DNA of 64,000 nucleotides from Streptomyces sp. MMG1533. GTDB lineage: Bacteria; Actinomycetota; Actinomycetes; Streptomycetales; Streptomycetaceae. Under the pieces are notes generated by a model that saw nothing but the letters and a program-made list of their open reading frames with translations, made no database searches and was not told the origin of the DNA. The translations under genes and the position numbers were made by a program. This document shows, piece by piece, positions 1-7,627 of this stretch. Each line of letters opens with the position of its first letter. The stretch's first letter is position 1. The stretch covers positions 13,119 to 77,118 of the forward strand of contig NZ_LGDG01000234.1 in assembly GCF_001279775.1 (NCBI RefSeq), in the 5' to 3' direction.

Positions 1-30
1 GGTCTTCTGATCGTTCGCTGTTGCCGTCAT
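1..30 (-). CDS. Start of a gene running off the left edge (10 codons visible)
   Basis: An ATG at 30-28 on the minus strand opens a frame MTATANDQKT that leaves the window. The start is supported by a strong ribosome binding site (GAGGAG, 7-8 bases upstream) and by an inverted repeat just beyond it (50-72). Nothing can be said about the product. Confidence 0.5.
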   Translation of the reverse strand, partial: MTATANDQKT

Positions 31-49
31 GTGCAATCTCCTCAGGTGA

Positions 50-72
50 GGTGGTGCGTGGCACGTACCACC
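50..72. promoter_or_regulatory. 23-bp inverted repeat upstream of the left-edge gene
   Basis: GGTGGTGCGTG and CACGTACCACC form 11-bp arms with one mismatch around a single central base. It lies directly upstream of the ribosome binding site of the gene leaving the left edge, where a repressor would act. Operator function is inferred from position and symmetry. Confidence 0.4.
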
Positions 73-181
73 CGCCCTGATCGCCGAGCTCGGCTCATAG
101 ACGATCGGGAAGCGGGCTTGGAGGCCGGCCCCGGACGGGGACGGGGAGTCGTGCGATCGACACCCGTCCGGGGCGGCCGGT

Positions 182-280
182 CTACTGGCTGGTCCCGAGG
201 GCCATGCCGATCACCAGACCGCACGAACCGCTGATGCAGATGATGAACAGGACCCCGGCATACCGGCCGACGGCGCGCAT
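182..280 (-). CDS. Very small single-pass membrane peptide (32 aa)
   Basis: A 32-residue frame, MRAVGRYAGVLFI..., is almost entirely one hydrophobic segment (about residues 8-28) with a basic N-terminus. Its ATG overlaps the stop codon of the upstream gene by one base (TGATG), which implies translational coupling. No function is recognisable. The tight coupling to the 76-aa gene is the main support. Confidence 0.5.
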   Translation of the reverse strand: MRAVGRYAGVLFIICISGSCGLVIGMALGTSQ

Positions 281-510
281 CACAGCGGGACCTGACTGTT
301 GCCGTTCCGCACGGCCAGGCGCGCGCTCAGTTCCTCCCGCGCACTGGGTGCCACCACGTTGCCCGGCATGGCATCCCACTCCCTGCCGCCACGGACCGGC
401 CGCATCTGCACGCGGCCACCGATCTCACCCATGACGACGCCGATACGTCCGGTGGCACTGTCTTTCGCCAGTTCACCGATGGCTGGTCTGGTCTGCTGAT
501 TGCTCGCCAT
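280..510 (-). CDS. Small conserved-looking soluble protein (76 aa), unknown function
   Basis: MASNQQTRPAIGELAKDSAT... is a short soluble protein with a Gly/Val-rich middle (GRIGVVMGEIGGRVQMRPVRGGREW) that looks like a small beta-barrel. I think similar proteins accompany XRE regulators in Streptomyces, but I cannot name a family. An alternative ATG at 522 would add MLVG. It is first in a two-gene unit with the 32-aa membrane peptide and is divergent from the XRE/TPR regulator at 637. The intervening palindromes could control both. Confidence 0.55.
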   Translation of the reverse strand: MASNQQTRPAIGELAKDSATGRIGVVMGEIGGRVQMRPVRGGREWDAMPGNVVAPSAREELSARLAVRNGNSQVPL

Positions 511-558
511 GCCCACGAGCATCGCGATTCGGGTACCCCCGCCAAAAGGTCAGGCTGA

Positions 559-575
559 TTACCCAACTTGGGTAA
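559..575. promoter_or_regulatory. 17-bp perfect palindrome between divergent genes (operator candidate)
   Basis: TTACCCAACTTGGGTAA has perfect 8-bp arms around one base. It lies between the small-protein operon (start 510 or 522) and the XRE/TPR regulator (start 637). The CCCAA/TTGGG half-sites recur at 622-637. It is a natural binding site for the adjacent regulator (inference). Confidence 0.6.
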
Positions 576-621
576 CATCGCGGCAAGTAGAGAATCCGCG
601 ACGTTGCGTAGCCCTCGCAGT

Positions 622-637
622 TTGGGAGCTTGCCCAA
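622..637. promoter_or_regulatory. Second half-site pair over the ribosome binding site of the XRE/TPR gene
   Basis: TTGGG-6-CCCAA uses the same half-sites as the 559-575 palindrome with different spacing. It covers the GGGAG ribosome binding site and the first base of the ATG. Autoregulation by occlusion is the inference. Confidence 0.4.
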
Positions 638-1977
638 TGCCCGACGCCGACCGGCCGCAGGAACTGCCTGCCCGGCTGCTCACCGATCCCGAGATGATCA
701 ATGCCTGCCGGGTACGGGACTTCGGCAGAGTCTTCCGGCTGGTGAAGACCAGAGCGGGCATCTACCCGTCGATGGTCGCAAGGCGATGCGAGCTGACGCC
801 GAGCCGCGTCGGCGAAGTGATCGCGGGCCGCCGCCAGTTGCTGCACATGGACGTCGTCGAGCGCATCGCCGACGGCTTGCGCATTCCAGGGCACATGCTC
901 GGGCTTGCCCGGCGCCCATGGGAGACGCCTCAGGCTCTCGTCGTCACCGAGCGGGAGGCTCCCCAAGCGGCGGAGCCGGAACAGCTCGCCCCTGCGTCCC
1001 TATCGGGGCCCGACGTGGACAGCATCCTTGCGCTGACCACGCGGACCAACCTCAGCGCAGCAACACTTGAGGCATTCCGGTCCTCCATCGAGGACTACTG
1101 GCGACGAGACGACCAGCACGGCGGCGAGGCACTCAGGCCAGCCGTCGTCGGTCAACTTCGTTATGTGGTCGGACTCCTGAAGGAAAGTCGACCCCCGGCC
1201 ATCCAGAACGGCCTGTACGGGATCGCTGCCGAACTCGCTCGCCTCACCGGCTGGACCTACTTCGACGCCCGCCAGTACAACCAGGCCCGCGCCTACTTCA
1301 CCGAGGCCCTGCAACTCGCCAAGACCATCGACGACCGCCAGTTCATGGCCAACGTCCTCGCCTGTATGAGCTTGCAGGCGACCTACCAGGACAAGCCCGC
1401 AGACTCTCTGGCACTCGTGACCGCCGCCCAGGACCAGGCTCGCTCGGCCCCCGACACCACCGCACGGGTCCTGTCGATGCTGTCCATGCGGGAAGCCTTC
1501 GCCCATGCCACGCTCGGCAGCCAGACGTCCACTCACCGGGCGATCACTGAAGCGCATCGGCAGTTCGAGCAGATCCAGGTGAGCGACCCGGACCCGTCGT
1601 GGGTGGCCTACTTCGACGAGCCGAAGCTCATAGTGGATACCGGCATTGCCCACGGCCGACTGGGCGAGGCAGCGACCGCTGAACCGTTGATCGTGGATGC
1701 CTTGCGCCGGGAAGCCCGCAACAATCAGCGAGGCCGCGCGTTTCACGCCTTCTGGCTGGCTCGTACGCAGCTCGACCAAGGCAAGCTTGACCAGGCGTGC
1801 CACACCGCCACGCAAGCTCTGGAGCCCGCATCGGCGGTGGCTTCGGAGCGAGTGTCAGGCCACCTCAGAGAGTTCTACGACCAGTTGGCCCCACACAGGC
1901 AGGAGCCCGTAGCCCTGGCCTTCGAGGCGCGGCTACGGGAACTCCTCCCACCGGTCAGTGGATCGCTTCATCCATGA
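637..1977 (+). CDS. XRE-type helix-turn-helix regulator with TPR sensor region
   Basis: A 446-aa protein. The N-terminal 80 residues resemble an XRE/Cro DNA-binding domain (IYPSMVARRCELTPSRVGEVIAGRR... VVERIADGL). A long helical region follows with tetratricopeptide-like pairs (for example FDARQYNQARAYFTEALQLAK and TQLDQGKLDQACHTATQALE). In Streptomyces such proteins sense peptides or ligands through the TPRs. I chose the ATG at 637 because GGGAG lies 8 bases upstream; the frame stays open 69 bases further up, but that stretch contains the operator. Its 3' end overlaps the convergent Nudix gene by 23 bases. Confidence 0.8.
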   Translation: MPDADRPQELPARLLTDPEMINACRVRDFGRVFRLVKTRAGIYPSMVARRCELTPSRVGEVIAGRRQLLHMDVVERIADGLRIPGHMLGLARRPWETPQALVVTEREAPQAAEPEQLAPASLSGPDVDSILALTTRTNLSAATLEAFRSSIEDYWRRDDQHGGEALRPAVVGQLRYVVGLLKESRPPAIQNGLYGIAAELARLTGWTYFDARQYNQARAYFTEALQLAKTIDDRQFMANVLACMSLQATYQDKPADSLALVTAAQDQARSAPDTTARVLSMLSMREAFAHATLGSQTSTHRAITEAHRQFEQIQVSDPDPSWVAYFDEPKLIVDTGIAHGRLGEAATAEPLIVDALRREARNNQRGRAFHAFWLARTQLDQGKLDQACHTATQALEPASAVASERVSGHLREFYDQLAPHRQEPVALAFEARLRELLPPVSGSLHP

Positions 1978-2488
1978 GCAGGTACAAGAGGCCGACGAGG
2001 GATCCGCTGCTCACGATCTCCCGGCGGTCGATCATCCCTCGCACTTCGCTGAGCGGAATCCACTCGATGCGGTCGGACTCGTTCTTCTCCGTGGGCGGAC
2101 CGTCGTAACTCGCGCCGTCCGCACGGAAGACGTGGTGCTGCGAGTCCGTGATCCCGTTGGCCGGCTCGGCGTAGATCAGGGGCTTGATGGGCCCAGGCCG
2201 CCAGCCCGTCTCCTCCAGGACTTCACGGGCAGCCGCCTCCTCGGGAGACTCGCCCTCCTCGACCAGGCCCATGGGCAACTCCCAGGCCCAGGAGTCCGTG
2301 ATGAAGCGGTGCCGCCACATCATCAGCACCTCCTGGCGGTCGTTGACCACGGCGGCCACGGCCAGGTGCCGCAGGCGAACGACGTGGTACTCCCACCTGC
2401 GCCCGTCAGGCTGCTGGACGTCGACCAGACACAGATTCACCCAAGGGTTGGTGTAGATCTGTCGCTCACCGTGGGTCTTCCACTCCAT
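1955..2488 (-). CDS. Nudix hydrolase (ADP-ribose pyrophosphatase-like)
   Basis: A 177-aa protein with a complete Nudix box at about residues 74-96: G-x5-E-x7-REVLEETGW. It hydrolyses a nucleoside diphosphate linked to another moiety. The overall architecture (N-terminal YTNPWVNL, HVV, then the Nudix box) resembles ADP-sugar/ADP-ribose hydrolases, but the substrate cannot be read. It is convergent with, and overlaps, the XRE/TPR gene, a pairing I have seen in streptomycetes; a functional link is not shown. Confidence 0.85.
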   Translation of the reverse strand: MEWKTHGERQIYTNPWVNLCLVDVQQPDGRRWEYHVVRLRHLAVAAVVNDRQEVLMMWRHRFITDSWAWELPMGLVEEGESPEEAAAREVLEETGWRPGPIKPLIYAEPANGITDSQHHVFRADGASYDGPPTEKNESDRIEWIPLSEVRGMIDRREIVSSGSLVGLLYLLMDEAIH

Positions 2489-2644
2489 ACCTGCGGCCCC
2501 TCTCGATCGGACTCCAGGGTCTCAGACCGATCCAGAAGAGGGCGCAAGTTCGACGCTTTTCGCGTCATGCTGACGAGATGCCCTCTGAGTGACCCGCGGG
2601 CCTTCCAGCTGGAGTGGCCCAGAGCCGGGAGAAACCAGGGAGCG

Positions 2645-2690
2645 GTGGCAGAGGGGGGTGTCGAACCGCAGATTGGGGAGCTGCGATCAT
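2645..2690 (-). pseudogene. tRNA-like 3' fragment (possible attachment-site remnant)
   Basis: Read on the minus strand, this contains a canonical-looking T-loop (GTTCGACAC) followed by an acceptor-like CCTCTGCCACC. The T stem is poorly paired and no 5' half exists, so it cannot be a functional tRNA. A tandem nonamer lies about 80 bases away, as in the two clearer tRNA remnants of this window. Confidence 0.35.
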
Positions 2691-2865
2691 TGGCGACCGG
2701 TTCAGGCGCTGACCTGCGTGAACGGTCGGGATGGGCCCTCACCGGGCCCGGCTGCTTTCACCATGATTCCCCGCTGTTCCCCGCTCGATCTGGTGCGTTT
2801 TTGGTGCGGTGCCCTCTGGCTGTTGTAGCGCCGCGGCCCACGCTGACCTGCTTATTGTGTAGATA

Positions 2866-2902
2866 CACGGAAGCGGCCCAGTGCGAATGGGCCGCTTCCG
2901 TG
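2866..2902. terminator. Strong hairpin terminator
   Basis: A perfect 15-bp stem (CACGGAAGCGGCCCA and its complement) with a 7-base loop, but no clear T-run. It sits near the tRNA-like remnant and resembles terminators that follow Streptomyces tRNA genes. Confidence 0.6.
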
Positions 2903-3300
2903 CCGTGCTAGCAGCAGGTCCGGACTCGGGGAACCACTTCTCCCAGGGCCAGAAGACGATCCGCTGGAGGCCATCCCGGTCGAGGAGTTCCAGCGGGTCG
3001 CGGACTCCGTGACCGGGCTGGACAACCACTTTAGGAGAGAGGATGGGGGACTGTGCCGCTGAGCTGGGGCTTCGATACCTGGTCAGGCTGCCGAAAACTC
3101 GACCGCGAGTCACCCCCGTTGACCGTGGCTGCCCCCTGCATATGGCACGACAGTGGCACGAACCTCAGCCGACGACAGCCAGCCACGACAGCGGGTGCGC
3201 CGGCCGACCACGCACGCGTATGCCTCGCTGCACCCCACCGGCCTCAGCCACGCTGTCGGGTCTGTCGTCGACCAGAGTGAGGGGCCAGGGCCGCAATGTT

Positions 3301-3340
3301 CGCCGCCGTCCGTCGGCGGGGTCACGTAGTTAGACACTCA
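3301..3340. repeat. 40-bp dispersed repeat, copy 1
   Basis: Matches 60619-60658 at 37 of 40 positions and ends in GTTAGACACTCA in both. This copy includes the stop codon of the STAND/TPR gene on the minus strand. The other copy lies in the tRNA-Ser accretion zone, just beyond the 3' end of a minus-strand membrane-protein gene. Function unknown. Confidence 0.6.
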
Positions 3341-6253
3341 TTGCTCCCGCATGGCACGTTCCAATCGATTACTCATAGATGACAGGTGTTCATTCCCTGG
3401 CAGCATCAATGGCTGTAGGCTATTCAGCTCGACTAGAAGTTCTGCCCGATCCCCTCGTCGAGGGTTCAAATCAAGAAAGCAAGATAGATGTTCATCAGCC
3501 CGCATCCACTGCGAGTATAGGCAATAGGTGAGAACAAGTATCCCTACGCGGGCTATTTCAGTTGGCTTATTAACTTGAGGGGAAGCGCAAATGTTCAGCG
3601 TTCTTGACGCGGATGCCTCCCATTCGGAATTGTCAAGTGCGTAAAGAGCGATGGATCTCTCGTAGTTGACCCACATACTGTCAGGATTTATTGCAATGGA
3701 AGAATTGAGGTCACTCAGGGATTCCAAGTATTGCCCCTGCACGCGTTTGATGGAACCTCGAATGCCGCGAGCGAAGGTATCTCGGGGGTTAATTTCAATA
3801 GCTTGATTGACGTCCTCTAAGGCTTCCTCAAGCCGCCCCAGGATGCGATAAATGTTGCCGCGATTAGTGAATGCGAAACCATCCTTCGAGTCAGTCTGAA
3901 GAGCGCGACTCGCATCGGCAAGCGATTCCTCGAATTGCCCCCTTCTGAGGTGAAGTTCTGAGCGGCCAATCAAGGCGAATGTATCGTTGGGGCCGATTTC
4001 GATAGCCCGGTTAAAGTCATCGAATGCGCGTTGGTGTTCCTCCATGTCTTCCAAGAGTCGACCGCGAGCTGCGAGAGTCCAGGAATAGTTGGGACGAAGC
4101 TCGACGGCGCGGTTGTAATCGGCCAGTGCTTTGTCAAACAGGCCCATATTGGCGAAAGTTTGGGCGCGATTTTCGATAGCCCATGCGTAATTCGGGGCGG
4201 TTATTATTGCACGGTTGAAGTCAATCAGCGCTTCCTCGTATCGTTTAGCAATCCTGAGCGCGTCACCGCGATGGGCGAGATTACGAGGGTCGTCGCTGAT
4301 TTCAACGGCGCGGGTGAATTCTGCAATTGCCTCATCGTGCTTCCTCATGGCGAGATACGTGAGGCCACGCCCTCTTATGGCTGGGACGAAGGCTGAGTCA
4401 ATTTCAAGAGCCCGATTGAAGTCAGACAATGCTTCGATGTATGCCTCCATTGCTCGGTTCGATTCAGCGCGAATGTAGTGGGCGGGCAATGTCGATTCTA
4501 GCGCAAGAGAGGCATTGCAGTCGTTCAGGGCTCGCTGATAATCAGAATTGCTGAGGTATTCTTTGGCGCGGAGAGTATAGGCAAAAGATTTTTCCGATGG
4601 AGGTAGATTTCCGCGATTCAGCAGCAGTGTGAGCGCGGCCACTTTGGGTTCGTCTTCTTCAAGCGACTTCGAGAGCTCCAGGCCCCAGCGAAGCACCTCT
4701 GTGGAACCCGCATCAGTGCCTGCCCTGGTCAGATTTTGAGCCCACCGACGCAAGATCGCGATGTGATTCTCGCTGGCATCAAGTATTTCCCGCAGCGTGT
4801 CAGGCAACTCGGCATGGTGGTCCGCGCACAGGCGATGATACGTCTCTTGGAGGCGAAAATTACGCCATCGCTCATCGTTCCACCGGTCTTTTTTCGTACT
4901 GGAGTTCTCTAGCTCAACACGCCGCCGCTCGAACTCTTCCGCTAGTCGGGTTTGGCTGTCTTTCCACCTGCGAGGCGATTGCTGCCGCTGCAGTCGAAGC
5001 ATTGCCGAGCGTACGACTTCATGGTAGTGACCGCGGCCCGCGCGATTTATGAAGAACGGCATTGACTGAAGCCAATCGAACTCTCCGCGGGCTTCGGCTG
5101 AGACTATGGTCTGGTAGATGTCCTCATCGATCTCCTGCGGCAGAGCGCAGGAGAGCGCGGCTGCTCGTCGAGTCGTGTTTCTCTCCCATTTTAGGAACCG
5201 CTCAACAGCAGTGCCGCTGGGGTCATCCACATCCGCAACGCTGACTGGACGTGCTTCAGCCAGCGTTGAAACAAGTACAGGAAGTTTTCCTGAGAGTTGA
5301 AGGATAACTTCGACTACCCTTTCGTCGGATACACCTCTGGCGGCTATCAATAGGCGTGCTTCTGTCTCGCTAAAGACGTCAAGTGGGAGCACAGTTACTA
5401 GGTCGAGCCAATCCCCCCAGCAGTTGGGGTTGAGCTCTGATTGTCCAGCCAAGACAATTAGAACGTTGGCTGGCATGCGCCCATAACGCTCACTGACCAG
5501 AATGTCTCGGAGCCAGAAATCGAGCGATGGTCCGATTCGTTCATAGGTGTCAAAAAAGAGCACCAACCACGGCCTGCGCTCTGAAATTTCGGTCAATCCT
5601 CGGAGAAATGAAGGCGTTAGGACCTGTACTGGCGTTGCGACCAGTTCAACGTCCTCGTGGTTGCGCAATCGAGCGCTTAGGAGTGATTTGATTCGATCGG
5701 TACCCAATGCGACTTGGCTGGGATCAAGAATTCCAGCGAATGCACCCACTCCGGGTATCATGCCCAAACCAGCCAAGGCAAGTTGTGAACCAATCATGCT
5801 TGACGGAGTTGGATTCTGTTGATCGCCTGGTTGCCCGGCCCCTAGAGTCTCAGAGCCCATATTCGGGGTCCCCGCGGCCGAATAAACTTCGTGACGACGC
5901 TGACGATAGGTTGTCAGCATCTTCTCAAGCCCTTTTAGTTCAAATCCCTGGGATGCGAATTGGGAACTTATAGCCTCCATGACCTCGACTACATCTGTCG
6001 CCGATTCGTCGATGTAAGCGGTGATGGCATTTGTCTCGCGTGCCAGTGAGTCCATTTGCCTTACTAGGGTGGACTTACCTACGCCAGCAGGTCCGCGAAT
6101 GTGGAAAAGGAATTGCGTGGCTTCGGCTGGCGATTGCCTCAACGCGTTCCTGAAGACGTTCTCCTCGTTGCGGCGGCCGATCAGCGCGGTCCGTCGCCGA
6201 AGTCGAATCAGTTCTTGCCTAGAGAGTGCTTGCCCTGCCATCCATACCCCCAT
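3338..6253 (-). CDS. STAND-like P-loop NTPase with C-terminal TPR array
   Basis: A 971-aa protein. The P-loop GPAGVGKST is near residue 54 and a Walker-B-like WLVLFFDTYE near residue 230, with a helical middle region. From about residue 540 it is an array of roughly ten canonical 34-residue TPRs of the form A..D.N.AIE..P....A...RG. A Gly/Ala-rich hydrophobic patch (MIGSQLALAGLGMIPGVGAFAG) follows the NTPase start. The architecture is that of signal-transducing STAND ATPases, many of which are anti-phage sensors, but no effector domain is recognisable. It is visibly AT-richer than neighbouring genes, indicating transfer. The start may instead be the ATG at 6241 (MAGQALSRQ), preceded by GGGGG. 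Confidence 0.75.
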   Translation of the reverse strand: MGVWMAGQALSRQELIRLRRRTALIGRRNEENVFRNALRQSPAEATQFLFHIRGPAGVGKSTLVRQMDSLARETNAITAYIDESATDVVEVMEAISSQFASQGFELKGLEKMLTTYRQRRHEVYSAAGTPNMGSETLGAGQPGDQQNPTPSSMIGSQLALAGLGMIPGVGAFAGILDPSQVALGTDRIKSLLSARLRNHEDVELVATPVQVLTPSFLRGLTEISERRPWLVLFFDTYERIGPSLDFWLRDILVSERYGRMPANVLIVLAGQSELNPNCWGDWLDLVTVLPLDVFSETEARLLIAARGVSDERVVEVILQLSGKLPVLVSTLAEARPVSVADVDDPSGTAVERFLKWERNTTRRAAALSCALPQEIDEDIYQTIVSAEARGEFDWLQSMPFFINRAGRGHYHEVVRSAMLRLQRQQSPRRWKDSQTRLAEEFERRRVELENSSTKKDRWNDERWRNFRLQETYHRLCADHHAELPDTLREILDASENHIAILRRWAQNLTRAGTDAGSTEVLRWGLELSKSLEEDEPKVAALTLLLNRGNLPPSEKSFAYTLRAKEYLSNSDYQRALNDCNASLALESTLPAHYIRAESNRAMEAYIEALSDFNRALEIDSAFVPAIRGRGLTYLAMRKHDEAIAEFTRAVEISDDPRNLAHRGDALRIAKRYEEALIDFNRAIITAPNYAWAIENRAQTFANMGLFDKALADYNRAVELRPNYSWTLAARGRLLEDMEEHQRAFDDFNRAIEIGPNDTFALIGRSELHLRRGQFEESLADASRALQTDSKDGFAFTNRGNIYRILGRLEEALEDVNQAIEINPRDTFARGIRGSIKRVQGQYLESLSDLNSSIAINPDSMWVNYERSIALYALDNSEWEASASRTLNICASPQVNKPTEIARVGILVLTYCLYSQWMRADEHLSCFLDLNPRRGDRAELLVELNSLQPLMLPGNEHLSSMSNRLERAMREQ

Positions 6254-6980
6254 CCCTGGTTTCGAGAAGATGGACCTCTGCCATGCTCTCGCGTTTGACC
6301 GGCCCGCGTCTCTCTGTTAGCTATTTCCGTCGCAGGTGCGTACCGGCTCCAACTGACGTTGCCCGCCTGTCTGTAGGTAGTCCTTCCCCACCTGAGCCAC
6401 TACTCCCCCAGCTTCCATCCCGTACGCCGTCGACCCACACACCATGAACCGCGTCTGCTCGGCTCTGCCTGGGGCGATGGCGTACGGGATGGAAGCACCC
6501 CACGTACGCCCCTATAGACCCGCAGGCTGGTACGGCGCCCCTTCCATCCCGGTGCCGGCCGATCCCCCGCCGGAGGCATCGTTCTGGCCGGGGCCGCTCG
6601 TGCGGTGCTCTGCTCACGGTTCTCGGATAATCCACATGCGCGCGGCCCGGCCCCCGGCCGGGTTGGAGCGGGGCGGAGACAGGAGCGCAGGCCCGGCCGG
6701 GGCCGGGCCGCGCGCGGCACGCGGAGCGAGCCGCCTTGAATCAGCAGAGAAAGTCGTAACTCACAGGAGTGCTCCGGTCGGTTCGCCGCCTGAGGCTGGT
6801 GTAGTCGAGGCTGCTGGGGTCTTTGCCGGGGCCAGACAGGTGGGGCCCTCGACGGGGGCACCGAAGTCTAGATTTGACGGCAGTTCTGACGGCAACGGCG
6901 GCACACGGACGCGCACGTTGGCTGCCCTGGACGATCGAACTCAGAGGCCGTCAACCTCTCGCCTGGCGGCCTGCCCGATC
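6254..6980. other. 727-bp non-coding stretch upstream of the STAND gene
   Basis: No supported gene. It contains a perfect 17-bp inverted repeat (6412-6428 / 6479-6495), a third partial copy (CTTCCATCCCG, 6541-6551) and a tandem octamer TGACGGCA (6875-6882, 6887-6894) about 90 bases before the tRNA-Arg fragment. The remainder is GC-rich and featureless. A frame at 6444-7064 exists but runs through the tRNA fragment, so it is not a gene. Confidence 0.5.
6412..6495. repeat. Perfect 17-bp inverted repeat, 50-base spacer
   Basis: CTTCCATCCCGTACGCC at 6412-6428 is exactly complementary to 6479-6495. It lies about 160-240 bases upstream of the STAND/TPR gene, reading away from it. It could be an operator pair or the closing stem of a structured RNA. 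Confidence 0.6.
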
Positions 6981-7023
6981 CTACGGATCAGAAGGTTGCA
7001 GGTTCGAATCCTGCCGAGTGCAC
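6981..7023 (+). pseudogene. tRNA-Arg(ACG) 3' fragment (attachment-site remnant)
   Basis: Begins exactly at the anticodon loop (CTACGGA, anticodon ACG). It continues through the 3' anticodon stem, variable loop, T arm (GCAGGTTCGAATCCTGC) and the 3' acceptor strand CGAGTGC. The D arm and 5' acceptor are absent. Retention of only the 3' half is what integration at a tRNA leaves behind. A strong terminator hairpin follows directly. Confidence 0.8.
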
Positions 7024-7025
7024 AG

Positions 7026-7068
7026 CATGTCAAAGGCCCCCGAGATCATCTCGGGGGCCTTTGACATG
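7026..7068. terminator. 20-bp perfect terminator hairpin after the tRNA-Arg fragment
   Basis: A 20-bp stem (CATGTCAAAGGCCCCCGAGA and its complement) with a 3-base loop. Its position directly after the tRNA-Arg 3' end suggests it is the terminator originally copied along with the tRNA end. Confidence 0.75.
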
Positions 7069-7099
7069 TGTGCGTGACGCCAACGTCGTCGCAGCATCC

Positions 7100-7627
7100 T
7101 CAGAAGCCGGAGCAGGAAGCAGCGGCTGACGGCCCCGAGGCGGTGGACGTCTTAGGGGTGTCGTGGTCCACGGTCACGGAACAGGTGGCGGTGCCTCCCG
7201 ACCCGCTGAGGCTGATGAGGAGCGATCCGCCTTTCGTGAAGCCCTTCGTTTTCACGACCTTCCGCCATGGCAATGTCTTGACGGTTTCGGATCTTGTCGA
7301 GATGCCGTCGTCGTTCCAGACGGAGTACGCGATGGTCACGTCTCGTGCGTTGCCGGTGACCGCGTACTCCACCTCGACCGTCTTCGATGCTTCGTGCGAG
7401 ATGCCGGCGACGATGGCCACGCACCCGCCCGCTACCAACAGGACCAGCACGAGCAGCACCCATGGCCACTTCCGTCTCTTCTTCTTCGGCGGTGCTGCCC
7501 CATAGGGTGGTCCGCCACTGGGTGGTGACTGCCATCCTCCCCCCGGCTGTCGCTGCTGCGCGCCTTGCCCCCAGGGCTGTTGAGACGGATCGGGACGGGG
7601 CGTCTGCCCGGGGGTGGGTTCGCTCAT
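7100..7627 (-). CDS. MmpS-family-like membrane-anchored protein
   Basis: A 175-aa protein. The cytoplasmic N-terminus is Pro/Gln/Gly-rich (residues 1-48), followed by KKKRRK and one membrane segment (WPWVLLVLVLLVAGGCVAIVAGI). The extracellular domain has the MmpS pattern (VEVEYAVTGNARDVTIAYSVW... GGSLLISLSGSGGTATCSVTVD) and two cysteines. In mycobacteria MmpS proteins assist MmpL transporters; in Streptomyces many are orphan, as here. The start ATG at 7627 is the only convincing one. Confidence 0.75.
   Translation of the reverse strand: MSEPTPGQTPRPDPSQQPWGQGAQQRQPGGGWQSPPSGGPPYGAAPPKKKRRKWPWVLLVLVLLVAGGCVAIVAGISHEASKTVEVEYAVTGNARDVTIAYSVWNDDGISTRSETVKTLPWRKVVKTKGFTKGGSLLISLSGSGGTATCSVTVDHDTPKTSTASGPSAAASCSGF

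Larger units (their letters stand above)
2489..3300. other. 812-bp stretch without a supported gene; att-like debris
   Basis: No frame here has coding character. It holds a tRNA-3'-end-like sequence (2645-2690, minus strand), a tandem nonamer (TTCCCCGCT at 2767-2775 and 2777-2785) and a strong hairpin (2866-2902). These are typical of the scarred end of an integrated element. The rest is featureless. Confidence 0.5.

Noticed and set aside
3043..3333. Small plus-strand frames near 3043-3333
   Set aside because: Poor codon bias, overlap with the dispersed repeat, and no plausible product.
6444..7064. 206-codon frame upstream of the MmpS-like gene
   Set aside because: It runs through the tRNA-Arg fragment and the terminator hairpin, and shows no domain or ribosome binding site.
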